Part shown: piece after piece, positions 34,185 to 43,731 of the stretch
Position numbering within the stretch: the stretch's first letter is position 1
How the letters are laid out: each line of letters begins with the position of its first letter
Origin: Nonomuraea africana
GTDB taxonomy: Bacteria; Actinomycetota; Actinomycetes; Streptosporangiales; Streptosporangiaceae
Length of the DNA: 64,000 nt
NCBI RefSeq assembly: GCF_014873535.1
Contig: NZ_JADBEF010000001.1
Location: 5,704,001-5,768,000, forward strand
Direction of reading: 5' to 3'
Program-made: the position numbers and the translations under genes
Notes under the pieces: generated by a model
The model's input: the letters and a program-made list of their open reading frames with translations, nothing else
What the model was told of the DNA's origin: nothing
Database searches by the model: none

Positions 34185-35020
34185 ATGAGTCCCGAGATCA
34201 CCAAGTCCAACGGGAACAAGATCAACGGCTCCGGCCTGCGATCGATGCCGCCGATCGAGCGGTTCACCCACTCACCCCCCATCTGGCCATCTCACCGACG
34301 GTGAGCGTGGTGGTCCCGGCGATGAACGAGGCGGAGAACCTGCCCCACGTGTTCGCCACCATTCCCCAGTGGATCGACGAGATCGTGCTGGTCGACGGCA
34401 ACTCCGTGGACGACACCGTCGCCGTGGCGCGCCGGCTCAGGCCCAACATCAAGATCGTAACGCAGACCGGCAGGGGCAAGGGCGACGCGCTGGCCGCCGG
34501 TTTCGCCGCCTGCACGAGCGACATCATCGTCATGATCGACGCTGACGGCTCCACCGACGGCCACGAGATCATCTCCTTCGTGGGCGCGCTCGTCACCGGC
34601 GCCGACTTCGTCAAGGGATCGCGCTACATCTCCGGCGGCGGCAGCGACGACCTGACCTTCAGCCGCTACTTCGGCAACAAGGTCCTCACGACTCTGGTGA
34701 ACATCTTCTACCAGACCAAGTACACCGACCTGTGCTACGGCTACAACGCCTTCTGGGCCAGGCACCTGCCCGTGCTCGACCTCGACTGCGACGGCTTCGA
34801 GGTGGAGACGCTGATGAACGTCCGCGCCGCCAAGGCCGGGCTGCGGGTGCAGGAGGTGCCCAGCCACGAGCGCTGCCGCATCCACGGTGAGAGCAACCTG
34901 CACGCCGTCCGCGACGGCATCCGCGTGCTCAAGACGATCCTGCGCGAGCGGCGCCGCCGTCCCGCGCGGCCCGTTCCCGAGCCCGCCAGCCGCCCCGCGG
35001 CCGACCGGGGCGTGGCGTAA
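34185..35020 (+). pseudogene. GT2 glycosyltransferase with one-base frameshift in a C-run
   Basis: Inverting-type GT-A glycosyltransferase. The natural start is the ATG at 34185 behind a GGAAGGA, giving MSPEITKSNGNK and about 30 codons before it leaves frame. Restoring one C to the six-C run at 34275-34280 would join this to the GT2 core (VSVVVPAMNEAENLP, IDEIVLVDGNSVDDT, IVMIDADGSTDG, with DxD-like Asp residues). Without it, translation of the core would need an internal GTG start. This may be a sequencing error, a true mutation or slippage. The gene sits in the operon between GNAT_6 and a second GT2. Confidence 0.8.
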
Positions 35021-35029
35021 AGGTCGGTC

Positions 35030-36043
35030 ATGAAGAGTTCGGTCGTCATCTGCGTCTACACCGAGGACCGCTGGGAGGACATCAGGCAGGCCGTCGAGTC
35101 AGTCGAGCTCCAGCGCCGCCCCGCGCACGAGATCATCCTGGTCGTCGACTACAACCAGGACCTGATGCTCAGGCTCAAGCAGGCCTACCCGCGGGTCGTA
35201 AGCGCAGGAGCTCGCCGGGAGAGAGCGACGGAGGAGCCAACGAGCGGCGAAGCGGGCGCGACCACGATACGCGTGGTCGAGAACACCCATGAGAAGGGCT
35301 TGTCGGGGGGCAAGAACACCGGCGCCGACGTGGCGACGGGCGACATCGTCGCCTACCTCGACGACGACGCCGTGGCCGATCCCGGGTGGTTGGAGGCTTT
35401 GGAGGAGGGCTTCCAGGACCCCGCGGTGGTCGGCGTCGGCGGCAGAACCGAGCCGTTGTGGCAGACGGGACGCCGGCCCCGATGGTTCCCCTACGAGTTC
35501 GACTGGACCGTGGGGTGCAGCTACCGCGGCATGCCGGCCGTACGGTCGCCGATCCGCAACGTCATGGGCGGCAATGCCGCCTTCAGGCGTACGGCGGTGG
35601 GCGAGGTCGGCGGTTTCCACAGCGGCATCGGACGCAGCGTCCAGGGACGCAAGAGCCGTCCGCTCGGCTGCGAGGAGACCGAGTTCTGCATCAGGCTCTC
35701 CCAGCGCAAGCCGGGGGCGGTCATGCTGTTCGAGCCCGCCGCGCTGATCGGGCACAAGGTGCCTGCCCAGCGGGCCACCTTCGGCTACTTCCGCTCCCGC
35801 TGCTACGCGGAGGGCCTGTCCAAGGCACTGGTCACACAGAGTGTGGGCACCCAGGACGGGCTGAAGAGCGAGCGGGCGCACGCGCTGAAGGCGCTGCCGC
35901 TCGGCGCGCTGCGCGGGCTCGGCGAGGCGGTGCGCGGCGACGTGTCGGGGCTCGGCAGGGCCTTCGCGATCGTCGTCGGGCTGGCCTGGACGACCTGGGG
36001 CTACGTGGTGGGTTCCGTACGGCTGAAGCTGGTGCGTTCATGA
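35030..36043 (+). CDS. GT2 glycosyltransferase with internal insert
   Basis: A 337-residue GT-A glycosyltransferase. It opens with SSVVICVYTEDRWEDI and contains the donor-binding EIILVVDYN, GLSGGKNTGADVATGDIVAYLDDDA with a DDD metal motif, and the acceptor region GCEETEFCIRLSQR. Residues about 59-81 (SAGARRERATEEPTSGEAG) are unlike family members and look like a short inserted repeat between strand and loop. The ATG at 35030 is nine bases after the preceding stop; the stop overlaps the deacetylase start. Confidence 0.88.
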   Translation: MKSSVVICVYTEDRWEDIRQAVESVELQRRPAHEIILVVDYNQDLMLRLKQAYPRVVSAGARRERATEEPTSGEAGATTIRVVENTHEKGLSGGKNTGADVATGDIVAYLDDDAVADPGWLEALEEGFQDPAVVGVGGRTEPLWQTGRRPRWFPYEFDWTVGCSYRGMPAVRSPIRNVMGGNAAFRRTAVGEVGGFHSGIGRSVQGRKSRPLGCEETEFCIRLSQRKPGAVMLFEPAALIGHKVPAQRATFGYFRSRCYAEGLSKALVTQSVGTQDGLKSERAHALKALPLGALRGLGEAVRGDVSGLGRAFAIVVGLAWTTWGYVVGSVRLKLVRS

Positions 36044-36843
36044 TCCGTGTGCCGATTCTCATGTACCACTCGATCACCGACCGGCCCAACCAGGACACCA
36101 AGCCGCACGCGGTGCGCACGGGTGACTTCACCGAGCAGATCGACTACCTCTCGACGCACGGCTTCACCCCGCTCACGGTGGCCGACCTCGTCGCCTCGGT
36201 GCACAAGAACAACGGCAGGTCGCTGCCGGAGAAGCCGGTCGTGGTGACCTTCGACGACGGCTACGCCGACTTCCACACCCACGCGCTGCCGGTGCTCGAG
36301 CAGTACGCGTTTCCCGCCACGGTCTTCCTGACCAGCGGATGGGTCTCCGACGCGGGCAAGGACGCCGCGGGCAGGCCGCTGGACGACATGCTCAGCTGGA
36401 GCCAGGCCCGCGAGATCGCGGGGGCCGGCATCGAGATCGGTGGCCACAGCCACAGCCACCCCCAGCTCGACCAGCTACCCGACGCCGAGCTCCGCCAGGA
36501 GCTGCGCAGGAACAAGGGCCTGCTGGAGGACAAGATCGGCGCGCCGGTGGCCACCATGGCCTACCCTTACGGCTACTCCAGCGCGCGGGTGCGCCGCGAG
36601 GTGCGCAAGGCCGGCTACTGGGCGGCGTGCGCGGTGAACAACGCCATCGCCGCCGACCGCCACGACCTGCTGGCCATCCCCCGCCTCACCGTCGGTCAGC
36701 ACACCACCATGAGCATGTTCAGACGCGCGGTCGAGGGCAGCGCGATCCCGCTGATCTACCTGCGGGAGCGCGTGCTCACCAAGGGCTACGCGGTCGTCAG
36801 AAGGACGAGGTACGGATTGCAGCGGGTACGCGGGAATGTCTGA
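36040..36843 (+). CDS. Polysaccharide deacetylase (NodB homology, CE4)
   Basis: A 267-residue metal-dependent deacetylase that removes N- or O-acetyl groups from a glycan. The NodB motifs are VVVTFDDGYADF (D72, D73), the metal ligand motif GGHSHSHPQL (H136, H140) and AYPYGYSS. No signal peptide is present, so it may act in the cytoplasm or on a precursor during assembly. It is coupled to the GT2 gene upstream by ATGA and to the flippase downstream by an 8-base overlap. Confidence 0.9.
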   Translation: MIRVPILMYHSITDRPNQDTKPHAVRTGDFTEQIDYLSTHGFTPLTVADLVASVHKNNGRSLPEKPVVVTFDDGYADFHTHALPVLEQYAFPATVFLTSGWVSDAGKDAAGRPLDDMLSWSQAREIAGAGIEIGGHSHSHPQLDQLPDAELRQELRRNKGLLEDKIGAPVATMAYPYGYSSARVRREVRKAGYWAACAVNNAIAADRHDLLAIPRLTVGQHTTMSMFRRAVEGSAIPLIYLRERVLTKGYAVVRRTRYGLQRVRGNV

Positions 36844-38158
36844 CCGATCGGTCCTGCAGAAGATCCTGCGAGACCTGCGCAACCCCCTGTTCCGCAACGG
36901 CTACGCGCTCATGGCGAACACGGCGATCACCGCCACGCTCGGCATGGGCTACTGGCTGCTGGCCACCCGCTTCTACACGCCCGAGGAGTTCGGCAGCGGC
37001 CAGGCGCTCATCACCGCGATGCGCCTGTTCGCCTCGCTGACCGCACTCGGCTTCGTGGGGGCGCTGGCCAGGTTCATCCCGATCTCCGGTCGCCGCACCG
37101 CGGAGGTCATCCTGCGGGGGTACGGCCTGGCCGCCGCCACCGGTGGCGCCGCCGCGATCGGCTTCCTGCTGACGCTGCCGATGTGGGGCGAGATCTACGC
37201 CGTGCTCGGCGGGCTCGGCCACGGCCTGTTCTTCCTCGGCGCCGTACTGGTCTGGTCGGTGTTCACGCTGCAGGACGTGGCGCTCACCGGGCTGCGCAAG
37301 GCCACCTGGGTGCCGGTGAACAACCTGGTGTTCGGCCTGGCCAAGATGGGCCTGCTGGTGGCGCTGGCGGGTTCGCTCCCCGAGGGGGGCATCTTCGTCT
37401 CCTGGATGATCCCGACGGCGATCGCGCTGATCCCCGTCAACTTCCTGATCTTCGGCATCCAGGTGCCCAAGCACGTCCGCGAGACCGAGAGCACCGCCCA
37501 GCCGCCCAGGCTGCGCGAGATGGGCAGGTTCCTGGCCGGCGACTTCCCCGGCACGCTGTCGATGCTGGCGATCGTCTACCTGGTGCCCGTGCTGATCGCC
37601 GCCAGGGTGGGCGAGGCCACCTTCGGACGCTTCTCCATGGCCCACACGCTGGGCTGCATGATCGAGCTGCTCGCCATGAACATGGCGGTCTCGCTGACCG
37701 TGGAGGGCTCCTTCGACCGGTCGCGGCTGGCCGCCAACGCCAGGAGGGCGCTGAAACGGGCGCTGATGATCATCACGCCGATCATCGGCGTGGCCTTCCT
37801 CGCCGCGCCGCTCATCCTGACCGTCTTCGGCTCCGACTTCGCCACCGAGGGCACGACGCTGCTGCGGCTGATGGCGCTGGCCGTCCTGCCGAGGGTGCTG
37901 ATCGAGGTCTACCTGAGCTCGCTGCGCGCGCTGGGGAAGGCACGGAAGCTGGCGGTGGTGCAGATCGGGCTCGCGGTGCTGGTGTTGGTGTCGATCATGG
38001 CGCTCTTCCCCTTCGTGGGTGTGAACGCCGTGGGGTACGGCCTCCTGCTCAGCGAACTTTTGGTCGCACTGTTGATCTTCAGAAGTCTCCGTAAAATACT
38101 CAAGTTCGGCGAAACCGGGCGGCACCGTGTCACCCAGCGGTCGTCTGAGGCCGCATGA
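36836..38158 (+). CDS. Polysaccharide flippase (Wzx/MATE-like)
   Basis: A 440-residue membrane protein with 12-14 helices in the oligosaccharide flippase fold. It begins NGYALMANTAITATLGMGYWLLATRFYTPEEFGSGQ, typical of Wzx/PST family members, where the first helix pair precedes the T-x-E-x-G-x-G region. It should translocate a lipid-linked oligosaccharide to the outer face of the membrane. It is overlapped by its neighbours on both sides within the operon. Confidence 0.88.
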   Translation: MSDRSVLQKILRDLRNPLFRNGYALMANTAITATLGMGYWLLATRFYTPEEFGSGQALITAMRLFASLTALGFVGALARFIPISGRRTAEVILRGYGLAAATGGAAAIGFLLTLPMWGEIYAVLGGLGHGLFFLGAVLVWSVFTLQDVALTGLRKATWVPVNNLVFGLAKMGLLVALAGSLPEGGIFVSWMIPTAIALIPVNFLIFGIQVPKHVRETESTAQPPRLREMGRFLAGDFPGTLSMLAIVYLVPVLIAARVGEATFGRFSMAHTLGCMIELLAMNMAVSLTVEGSFDRSRLAANARRALKRALMIITPIIGVAFLAAPLILTVFGSDFATEGTTLLRLMALAVLPRVLIEVYLSSLRALGKARKLAVVQIGLAVLVLVSIMALFPFVGVNAVGYGLLLSELLVALLIFRSLRKILKFGETGRHRVTQRSSEAA

Positions 38159-41100
38159 TGGTCAACGTGAGGCAACCGGCGGGCGATGAGATGACGACGG
38201 AGACGACCGGCACGTCCGAGGCATCCGGCGCTTCGGAGGTGGAGGAGGTCAAGGAGTCCGTGGATCCCGAGTTCGATCCCGAGGCCACCGGAGTGATCCC
38301 GAAGATCACCCTGCCCGAGAACCCCGAGCCCGATCCCGGGACCGACTCCAAGGCCGAGAAGACCGAAGAGACCGACTCCGACGGCACCGGCTCCGAGCAC
38401 CCCGGCGATCCCGAGGACTCCGGCCCGACCGAGCCTGAGGCGGCCGACTCTGAGGCGGCCGAGCCTGAGACGGCCGACTCTGAGGCGGCCGAGGTGACCG
38501 AGCCCCAAGCGGTCCAGGCCGCGCCCGAGGCGGAGGTCGACTCGCCCGACGAGGCGGGCACGGACGAGGCCGAGGGCACCGTCGAGGGCCCCGAGAGCGC
38601 CGCCTCCGGCGAGGAGAGCTCAGCGTCCGACGAGGATCCCGAGAGTCCCGGCGAGAGCACGGCTCCCGTCGAGAATCCGGAGAGCCAGGCGTCCGGCGAG
38701 AGTCCGGAGAGCGCGGCGTCCGAACAGAACGACGCGAGCGCTGAGGCACCGGCGGCCGGGGTGTCGGATGACGTGGATGTCGAGGACACCAACCCGGCGC
38801 TGCGCCTGCCCGACTTCACTGCCGCCAAGTCCCCGGGCGAAGTCGCCACGGAGATCACCGCCGCCGTACGCCTCCCGACGCCCCCCAAGAGCTCCCCGGG
38901 GGCGGCGCCCAGGACACAGCCGCCCACGGAGACGTCGCAGGGGGCCGCGGAGTCGACTGTGGCGCTCCGGCTGCCCGCCTCCGGCTCCGTCAAGATCGGT
39001 CACGCCCCCGAGCCGCCCGCCGTACCCGCCGGAAGGCCCCAGGCCCCGCCCCGAGGGAGAGAGACGCGCCTGGCGTCGCTGGTGCGGGGGGCGCCGCGCT
39101 GGCTGCCCGTCGTGCTGGTCCTCGAGGGCCTGCTCATGTACGTGCTGGCGCTGCGGGTCTCCCCCGGCCCGCTGCGCGGCGTGGACCCCGCCGACATCGG
39201 CGGCCTGGGCCTGATCTCCGCGATGCCGCTGAGCGCGTTCTTCGCGATCGTCATCATGATCGTCTCGTTCTTCGTCACGGTCACCCAGAGCACCGACCGC
39301 AAGTTCCTGCTGCTGTTCCAGATCGCCGCGATCACCTTCGCCCTGCACGGCGCGGGAGCGATCGTGGCCGACGAGCCACGCTTCCCCACCGCGTACGTGC
39401 ACGCGGGATTCGTCGACTTCATCTCCAGGACCGGCGAGACCTCGCCCCAGCTCGACGCCCGTATGGCGTGGCCCGGCTTCTTCGCGCTGTTCGCCTTCGT
39501 GGGCAAGGCGGCGGGCATCACCGACTTCACGACGATCCTCAACTGGACGCCGCTGCTGTCGAACCTGCTCTACCTGCTGCCGTTCGTGCTGATCCTGCGC
39601 CAGGTGGTGGCCACCACGCGGGCCAGGTGGTTCGCCGCGCTGCTGTTCATCCTGGTGCAGTGGATCCAACAGGACTACTTCTCGCCCCAGGGCTTCACCT
39701 TCGCCCTCTACCTGGCGTTCGTGGCGATCCTGCTGCGCTGGTTCGGCGAGGTCGAGCCGCGTACCAAACCGATGCCGCCTAAGGGCCCGGTCCGCAGGCT
39801 GCTGGCCAGGCTCGACGCGATGCTGCCCGGCGAGCTGGCCAACACCGGCACCTTCAGGGCCGACAAGCTGCTGATGCTGCTGATGCTGGTCGCGCTGTTC
39901 TTCGCCGCGACGGCCTCGCACCAGATCACGCCCTTCATGATGCTGGGCACGCTGACCGCCTTCCTGATCGTCAAGCGCACCTCGCTGACGTGGGCCCTGC
40001 CGTTCTTCTTCGGGCTGGTGCTACTGGCCTGGATCAGCTACCAGACCGTGGGGTTCTGGCAGGGCAACATGGAGTCCATCTTCGGCGGCATCGGCAGGCT
40101 GCTGGAGAACTTCACCCGCGGCACCGGCGACCGCATCGACGGCAGCGACCCCGTCCACGCCCTGGTGCTGCAGACGCGGCTCGGCATCTGCGCGACGGTC
40201 CTGCTGCTGGCCGCGGTGGGGCTGTTCAGGCGACTGCGGCGCGGCGTGTTCGACAGGGCCGCGCTGGTGCTGCTGTGCGTCCCCGTGCTGGCCATGGCCC
40301 TGCAGAGCTACGGCGGCGAGATGGGCCTGCGGGTCTACATGTTCATGCTGCCGGGCGCCTGCCTGCTGGCCGCCTACGCCTTCTTCCCCAACCTGCCCGC
40401 CGACAGCGAGGACGCCACCGAGGAGACGGTGCCCTTCCGCCAGCGCAACGTCAGGTTCGACCCGCGGACCACCAGGATGATCTCGATCGTCCTGGCCGCC
40501 TGCGTCGCGCTCACGCTGTCGATGGCCTTCCTCATCGCCCGCTACGGCAACGAGAAGTTCGAGCGGGTGACCACGGGCGAGGTCGCCGCGATGCGCTACG
40601 TCTACGAGCACGACAAGCCGAGCGCGAGAGTGCTGTACCTGGTGCCCAAGATCGGCCCCGAGACGACGCCGATCCTGCCCTGGGGCGAGAAGGACTTCGA
40701 GAAGGTCGACTTCACGCAGCAGGCGCTGGTCCACAAGGATCCGGCCGACATCACCGACGCGGTCGCGACGCTCAGGGCCAGTGAGCGCAACACCTTCCTC
40801 GCCGTCACCAGGGGGCAGGCCGCCTACCTCCAGCTGAACGAGGGCTTCCCCGCCGACTGGTACGACAGGTTCGTCGCCGCCCTCGACAAGTCCAAGGAGA
40901 TCAGGAAGGTCTACGCCAACGACGACGCGGCGCTCTACACGTGGAAGAAGTTCGTCAAGGGCACCGAGATCCCCGATCCGCGCTACACGAGCGGGGGGCC
41001 GGGCGATCCCAGTTCGCCGTGGGACCTGATAGGCGTGATCGCGCTCGGCGTCACCTGGCTGGCGCTCTTCGCCTACGAGGTGATCCGCCTGCACGGCAGG

Positions 41101-41217
41101 GACAAGGCGCCCAGGGCCCGCAGGCGGCTGCTCTGGGTGGGCGTGCCCGCCTTCGCGGTGGCCATCGCCGTGGTGGTGGAGCGATTCCTGTACATCGGTC
41201 TGAACATGTTCCAGTAA
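38155..41217 (+). CDS. Large polytopic membrane protein with acidic N-terminal domain
   Basis: A 1020-residue protein. The first roughly 290 residues are a disordered, acidic Glu/Ser/Ala/Pro region with short repeats. About ten membrane helices follow from residue 315 on, a layout like polysaccharide polymerases or GT-C-type enzymes. A C-terminal soluble segment (ADWYDRFVAALDKSKEIRKVY) and a last helix complete it. No family recognised with certainty. It may be a chain-length or polymerase component. It is coupled to the flippase gene by ATGA. Confidence 0.75.
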   Translation: MMVNVRQPAGDEMTTETTGTSEASGASEVEEVKESVDPEFDPEATGVIPKITLPENPEPDPGTDSKAEKTEETDSDGTGSEHPGDPEDSGPTEPEAADSEAAEPETADSEAAEVTEPQAVQAAPEAEVDSPDEAGTDEAEGTVEGPESAASGEESSASDEDPESPGESTAPVENPESQASGESPESAASEQNDASAEAPAAGVSDDVDVEDTNPALRLPDFTAAKSPGEVATEITAAVRLPTPPKSSPGAAPRTQPPTETSQGAAESTVALRLPASGSVKIGHAPEPPAVPAGRPQAPPRGRETRLASLVRGAPRWLPVVLVLEGLLMYVLALRVSPGPLRGVDPADIGGLGLISAMPLSAFFAIVIMIVSFFVTVTQSTDRKFLLLFQIAAITFALHGAGAIVADEPRFPTAYVHAGFVDFISRTGETSPQLDARMAWPGFFALFAFVGKAAGITDFTTILNWTPLLSNLLYLLPFVLILRQVVATTRARWFAALLFILVQWIQQDYFSPQGFTFALYLAFVAILLRWFGEVEPRTKPMPPKGPVRRLLARLDAMLPGELANTGTFRADKLLMLLMLVALFFAATASHQITPFMMLGTLTAFLIVKRTSLTWALPFFFGLVLLAWISYQTVGFWQGNMESIFGGIGRLLENFTRGTGDRIDGSDPVHALVLQTRLGICATVLLLAAVGLFRRLRRGVFDRAALVLLCVPVLAMALQSYGGEMGLRVYMFMLPGACLLAAYAFFPNLPADSEDATEETVPFRQRNVRFDPRTTRMISIVLAACVALTLSMAFLIARYGNEKFERVTTGEVAAMRYVYEHDKPSARVLYLVPKIGPETTPILPWGEKDFEKVDFTQQALVHKDPADITDAVATLRASERNTFLAVTRGQAAYLQLNEGFPADWYDRFVAALDKSKEIRKVYANDDAALYTWKKFVKGTEIPDPRYTSGGPGDPSSPWDLIGVIALGVTWLALFAYEVIRLHGRDKAPRARRRLLWVGVPAFAVAIAVVVERFLYIGLNMFQ
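38433..38492 (+). repeat. Imperfect tandem repeat encoding Glu-Ala-rich segment
   Basis: Units such as GAGGCGGCCGACTCT and GAGGCGGCCGAGCCT recur three to four times and encode EAADSEAAEPETADSEAAE in the acidic domain of the large membrane protein. Confidence 0.6.
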
Positions 41218-41257
41218 GTCACAGGAAATTCTCAGGTTGCGGGATGATGTCTCCTTG

Positions 41258-41748
41258 ATGTGGAGACCATCTCGCACCTCAGAGGACCGGATCGCCGCGG
41301 TGGACGCGCTGCGGGGGTTCGCGCTCCTCGGCATCCTGGTCGTCAACATCGCCTTCATGGCCTCGGGCTACCGCATGAGCGGGCTGCCCGAGCCCGGCTT
41401 CGACAGCGGCCTCGACTGGGGCGTGCGACATCCTGCTGCGCGGCGACCCACCAAGATCGTCGCCGCGCACCTGCACGAGCTGTCGCTGATCGTCGTGCTG
41501 CGGGTGCTGTTCCAGGCGCCCGCCGTCCTGGCCGCCTGCCTGGTGGGGCTGGCGCTCGGCAAGCGGGCGGCGGCCCTCGTCGACAAGGTGAGCCCTCCGC
41601 TGGAAGTGCTCGTCGCCCTCGCCCTCTTCGCCGCGCAGGCCGCCTTCAGCCGCTTGTGGCTGCGCGGCCATACGACGGCCCCGTCGAGTGGTTCCTGAGG
41701 GCGCTCACGTATGGGCGGCTCCCGCCGAAACAGGTGCAACCGATCTGA
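41258..41748 (+). pseudogene. Degenerate DUF418 (YeiB-like) membrane protein
   Basis: The first 40 residues keep the DUF418 start (RIAAVDALRGFALLGILVVNI), then the middle of the protein is missing. A segment with three hydrophobic runs remains up to RLWLRGH. The conserved C-terminal end (GPVEWFLRALTYGR) is present but one frame away, at about 41675-41720. The original family length is 350-400 residues. Deletion plus frameshift make function unlikely. Confidence 0.7.
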
Positions 41749-41798
41749 GGTGAGCGGTGTTTCAGGAGTGCACACAGCACGCACTGAGAGGATTCATC

Positions 41799-42605
41799 AT
41801 GGATCTGCAGCTTTCCGGCCGCGTCGCGCTCGTCACCGGCGCCTCCAAGGGAATCGGCCTGGCCACCGTCGCCACCCTGCTGGAGGAGGGGGCCAGCGTC
41901 GTGGCCGTCTCGCGCAAGAGCAGCCCTGAGCTCGACGCGCTGGCCGGGCCGAGGCTCACGCACGCCGCCGTCGACCTGATGGACCCCGAGGGGCCCGCGA
42001 CGGCGGTGGAGCGCGCCGTGGAGGTCTACGGCGGACTCGACATCCTGGTGAACAACGCCGGCGGCCCTCCGCCCGGCGTGAAGCTGCCCCGTTTCAGCTT
42101 CCTCGCCCCGACCGATGCCGACTGGCGGACGATGTTCGAGTTCAACCTGTTCGCGGTCGTGCGTGCCGTACGGGCGGCCATTCCGCACCTGCTGGCGCGC
42201 GGCGGCGGGTCGATCGTCAACGTCACCACCGGCGCCGTCCGTCAGCCCGGCCCGATGAACGTGGACTACCAGGCGGCCAAGGCGGGCCTGCTGAACGTGT
42301 CGAAGGCGCTGTCGGAGGAGTACGCGCCGCAGGGCATCAGGGTCAACACCGTGAGCCCCGGCCCGGTCAGGACGGCGTGGTGGACGGAGGAGGGCGGCGC
42401 GGCCGACATCCTCGCGGGGGTCACGGGCTCCGACCGCGACAGCGTGATGGACTCGGTGGCGCCCCAGATGATGAACCTGTCCACCGGGCGGCTCGTGGAG
42501 CCGCAGGAGGTCGCCGACGTGATCGCCCTGCTGGCCTCGCCGCGCTCGGCGAGCACGACGGGCGCCGAGTTCGCGGTCGACGGCGGGTTCCTCAAGGGCA
42601 TCTGA
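41799..42605 (+). CDS. Short-chain dehydrogenase/reductase (SDR)
   Basis: A 268-residue classical SDR with a Rossmann fold. It contains TGASKGIGLA (cofactor loop), NNAGG, the active-site Ser in VNVTTGAV, and the catalytic YxxxK as YQAAK; PGPV follows. The end reads SAEFAVDGGFLKGI-like, with GAEFAVDGGFL. It reduces or oxidises an alcohol with NAD(P)H; substrate unknown. The start ATG at 41799 follows GAGAGGA, and the frame extends slightly upstream. Confidence 0.9.
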   Translation: MDLQLSGRVALVTGASKGIGLATVATLLEEGASVVAVSRKSSPELDALAGPRLTHAAVDLMDPEGPATAVERAVEVYGGLDILVNNAGGPPPGVKLPRFSFLAPTDADWRTMFEFNLFAVVRAVRAAIPHLLARGGGSIVNVTTGAVRQPGPMNVDYQAAKAGLLNVSKALSEEYAPQGIRVNTVSPGPVRTAWWTEEGGAADILAGVTGSDRDSVMDSVAPQMMNLSTGRLVEPQEVADVIALLASPRSASTTGAEFAVDGGFLKGI

Positions 42606-42615
42606 GCCCTGCCGG

Positions 42616-43731
42616 TCAGGCGGGGACGAGATCCCGGAGGACGGGCAGCGCCCGGTGGGCGTAGAGCGGGTCGACGGGCAGCACGTGCGCGGCCCACCAC
42701 CTGGCCGCGGCCGGCGCGGGCGAGGGCTCGGTGAAGGAGGGCGCGTAGTCGTCGTACGGCGGATCGTAGAGGTAGCCGGTGGCGACGCCGCGCCGTTCGA
42801 GCGCGGCGATGGCCCGGTCGCGCTCCTTCACCAGCAGCGGCACCCTGAACAGCGGCTGGTCGAGCTGGTCGAGGACGCCGGCCGCCACGCCCGGCAGCGC
42901 GGCGAGGCTCCGCACGCCCGCCAGCCGCCTGGAGCGCTCGCCCTCGACTTTGGCCAGCCTGCGCGACTGGTACCAGCGGGCGAGCGGTCCCCTGCTGGTG
43001 CGGTAGGTGTGCAGGTCGGCGCGGACCCATGGGTCGAAGGCGGGCAGCGAGGGCGCCTGGGCCAGGGCGCCGGCCAGCTCGGGGGCGCGCAGGGCGATGC
43101 GGTAGCCCTCGCGCTCCTCCTCCATGCCGAGCAGGCGCATCAGCGCCAGCGCGGGGCGGACGAGGTCGAGCCGCAGCGCGACCTGCCTGGCCATCGAGCT
43201 GGCCACGCTCACCAGCTCGGCGCGCAGCGCCCCGGGCCGCAGGAGCCTGTCGCGGGCCTGCTCCAGCGCCTTGGCGGTGGCGGCGTCCTGGACGGCCAGC
43301 ACCCCGCCCGAGCCGGCGCCGGGATGCTTGGAGAGGCTGAACACCCCCGCCTCACCGAACGTGCCCAGCGGACGGCCCGCCACCGTGGTCTCCATCGCGT
43401 GGGCGACGTCCTCGATGAGGGTCTTGCCGGCGAACGCCTCGACGTCGTCGGGCAGGCCGTACAGGTTGGTGGTCAGGACCGCGTCGACGGCGGTGAGATC
43501 GACCAGCGACGGGTCGATGTTGCCGGTACGGCGGGACAGCGGCGCGATCACCGGGCGCAGGCCGGCCGCGAGCACCAGGAAGAGGATCTCGTCGGCGGAG
43601 ATCGGCGACATGAGCAGCCGCTGCCCGGGGGAGCAGAAGTGGCGCAGCGTGAGGTAGAGGCCGAGCCGGTTGGACGGCAGCAGCAGGCAGTGGCGACCGG
43701 TGCGGGCGGCGAGCGCCCGCTCGGGGCTCAC
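42616..43731 (-). CDS. DegT/DnrJ/EryC1-type aminotransferase-like protein
   Basis: A 371-residue PLP-fold protein. It shows RHCLLLPSNRLGLYLTLRHF at the N-terminus, DAVLTTNLYGLPDDVE, LIEDVAHAME and FSLSKHPGAGSGG, the position of the PLP lysine. Related enzymes install amino groups on nucleotide sugars for surface glycans. It starts with a GTG overlapping the stop of the GNAT_6 gene as GTGA, so the two form an aminotransferase-acyltransferase pair likely to make an N-acylated amino sugar. Confidence 0.8.
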   Translation of the reverse strand: MSPERALAARTGRHCLLLPSNRLGLYLTLRHFCSPGQRLLMSPISADEILFLVLAAGLRPVIAPLSRRTGNIDPSLVDLTAVDAVLTTNLYGLPDDVEAFAGKTLIEDVAHAMETTVAGRPLGTFGEAGVFSLSKHPGAGSGGVLAVQDAATAKALEQARDRLLRPGALRAELVSVASSMARQVALRLDLVRPALALMRLLGMEEEREGYRIALRAPELAGALAQAPSLPAFDPWVRADLHTYRTSRGPLARWYQSRRLAKVEGERSRRLAGVRSLAALPGVAAGVLDQLDQPLFRVPLLVKERDRAIAALERRGVATGYLYDPPYDDYAPSFTEPSPAPAAARWWAAHVLPVDPLYAHRALPVLRDLVPA

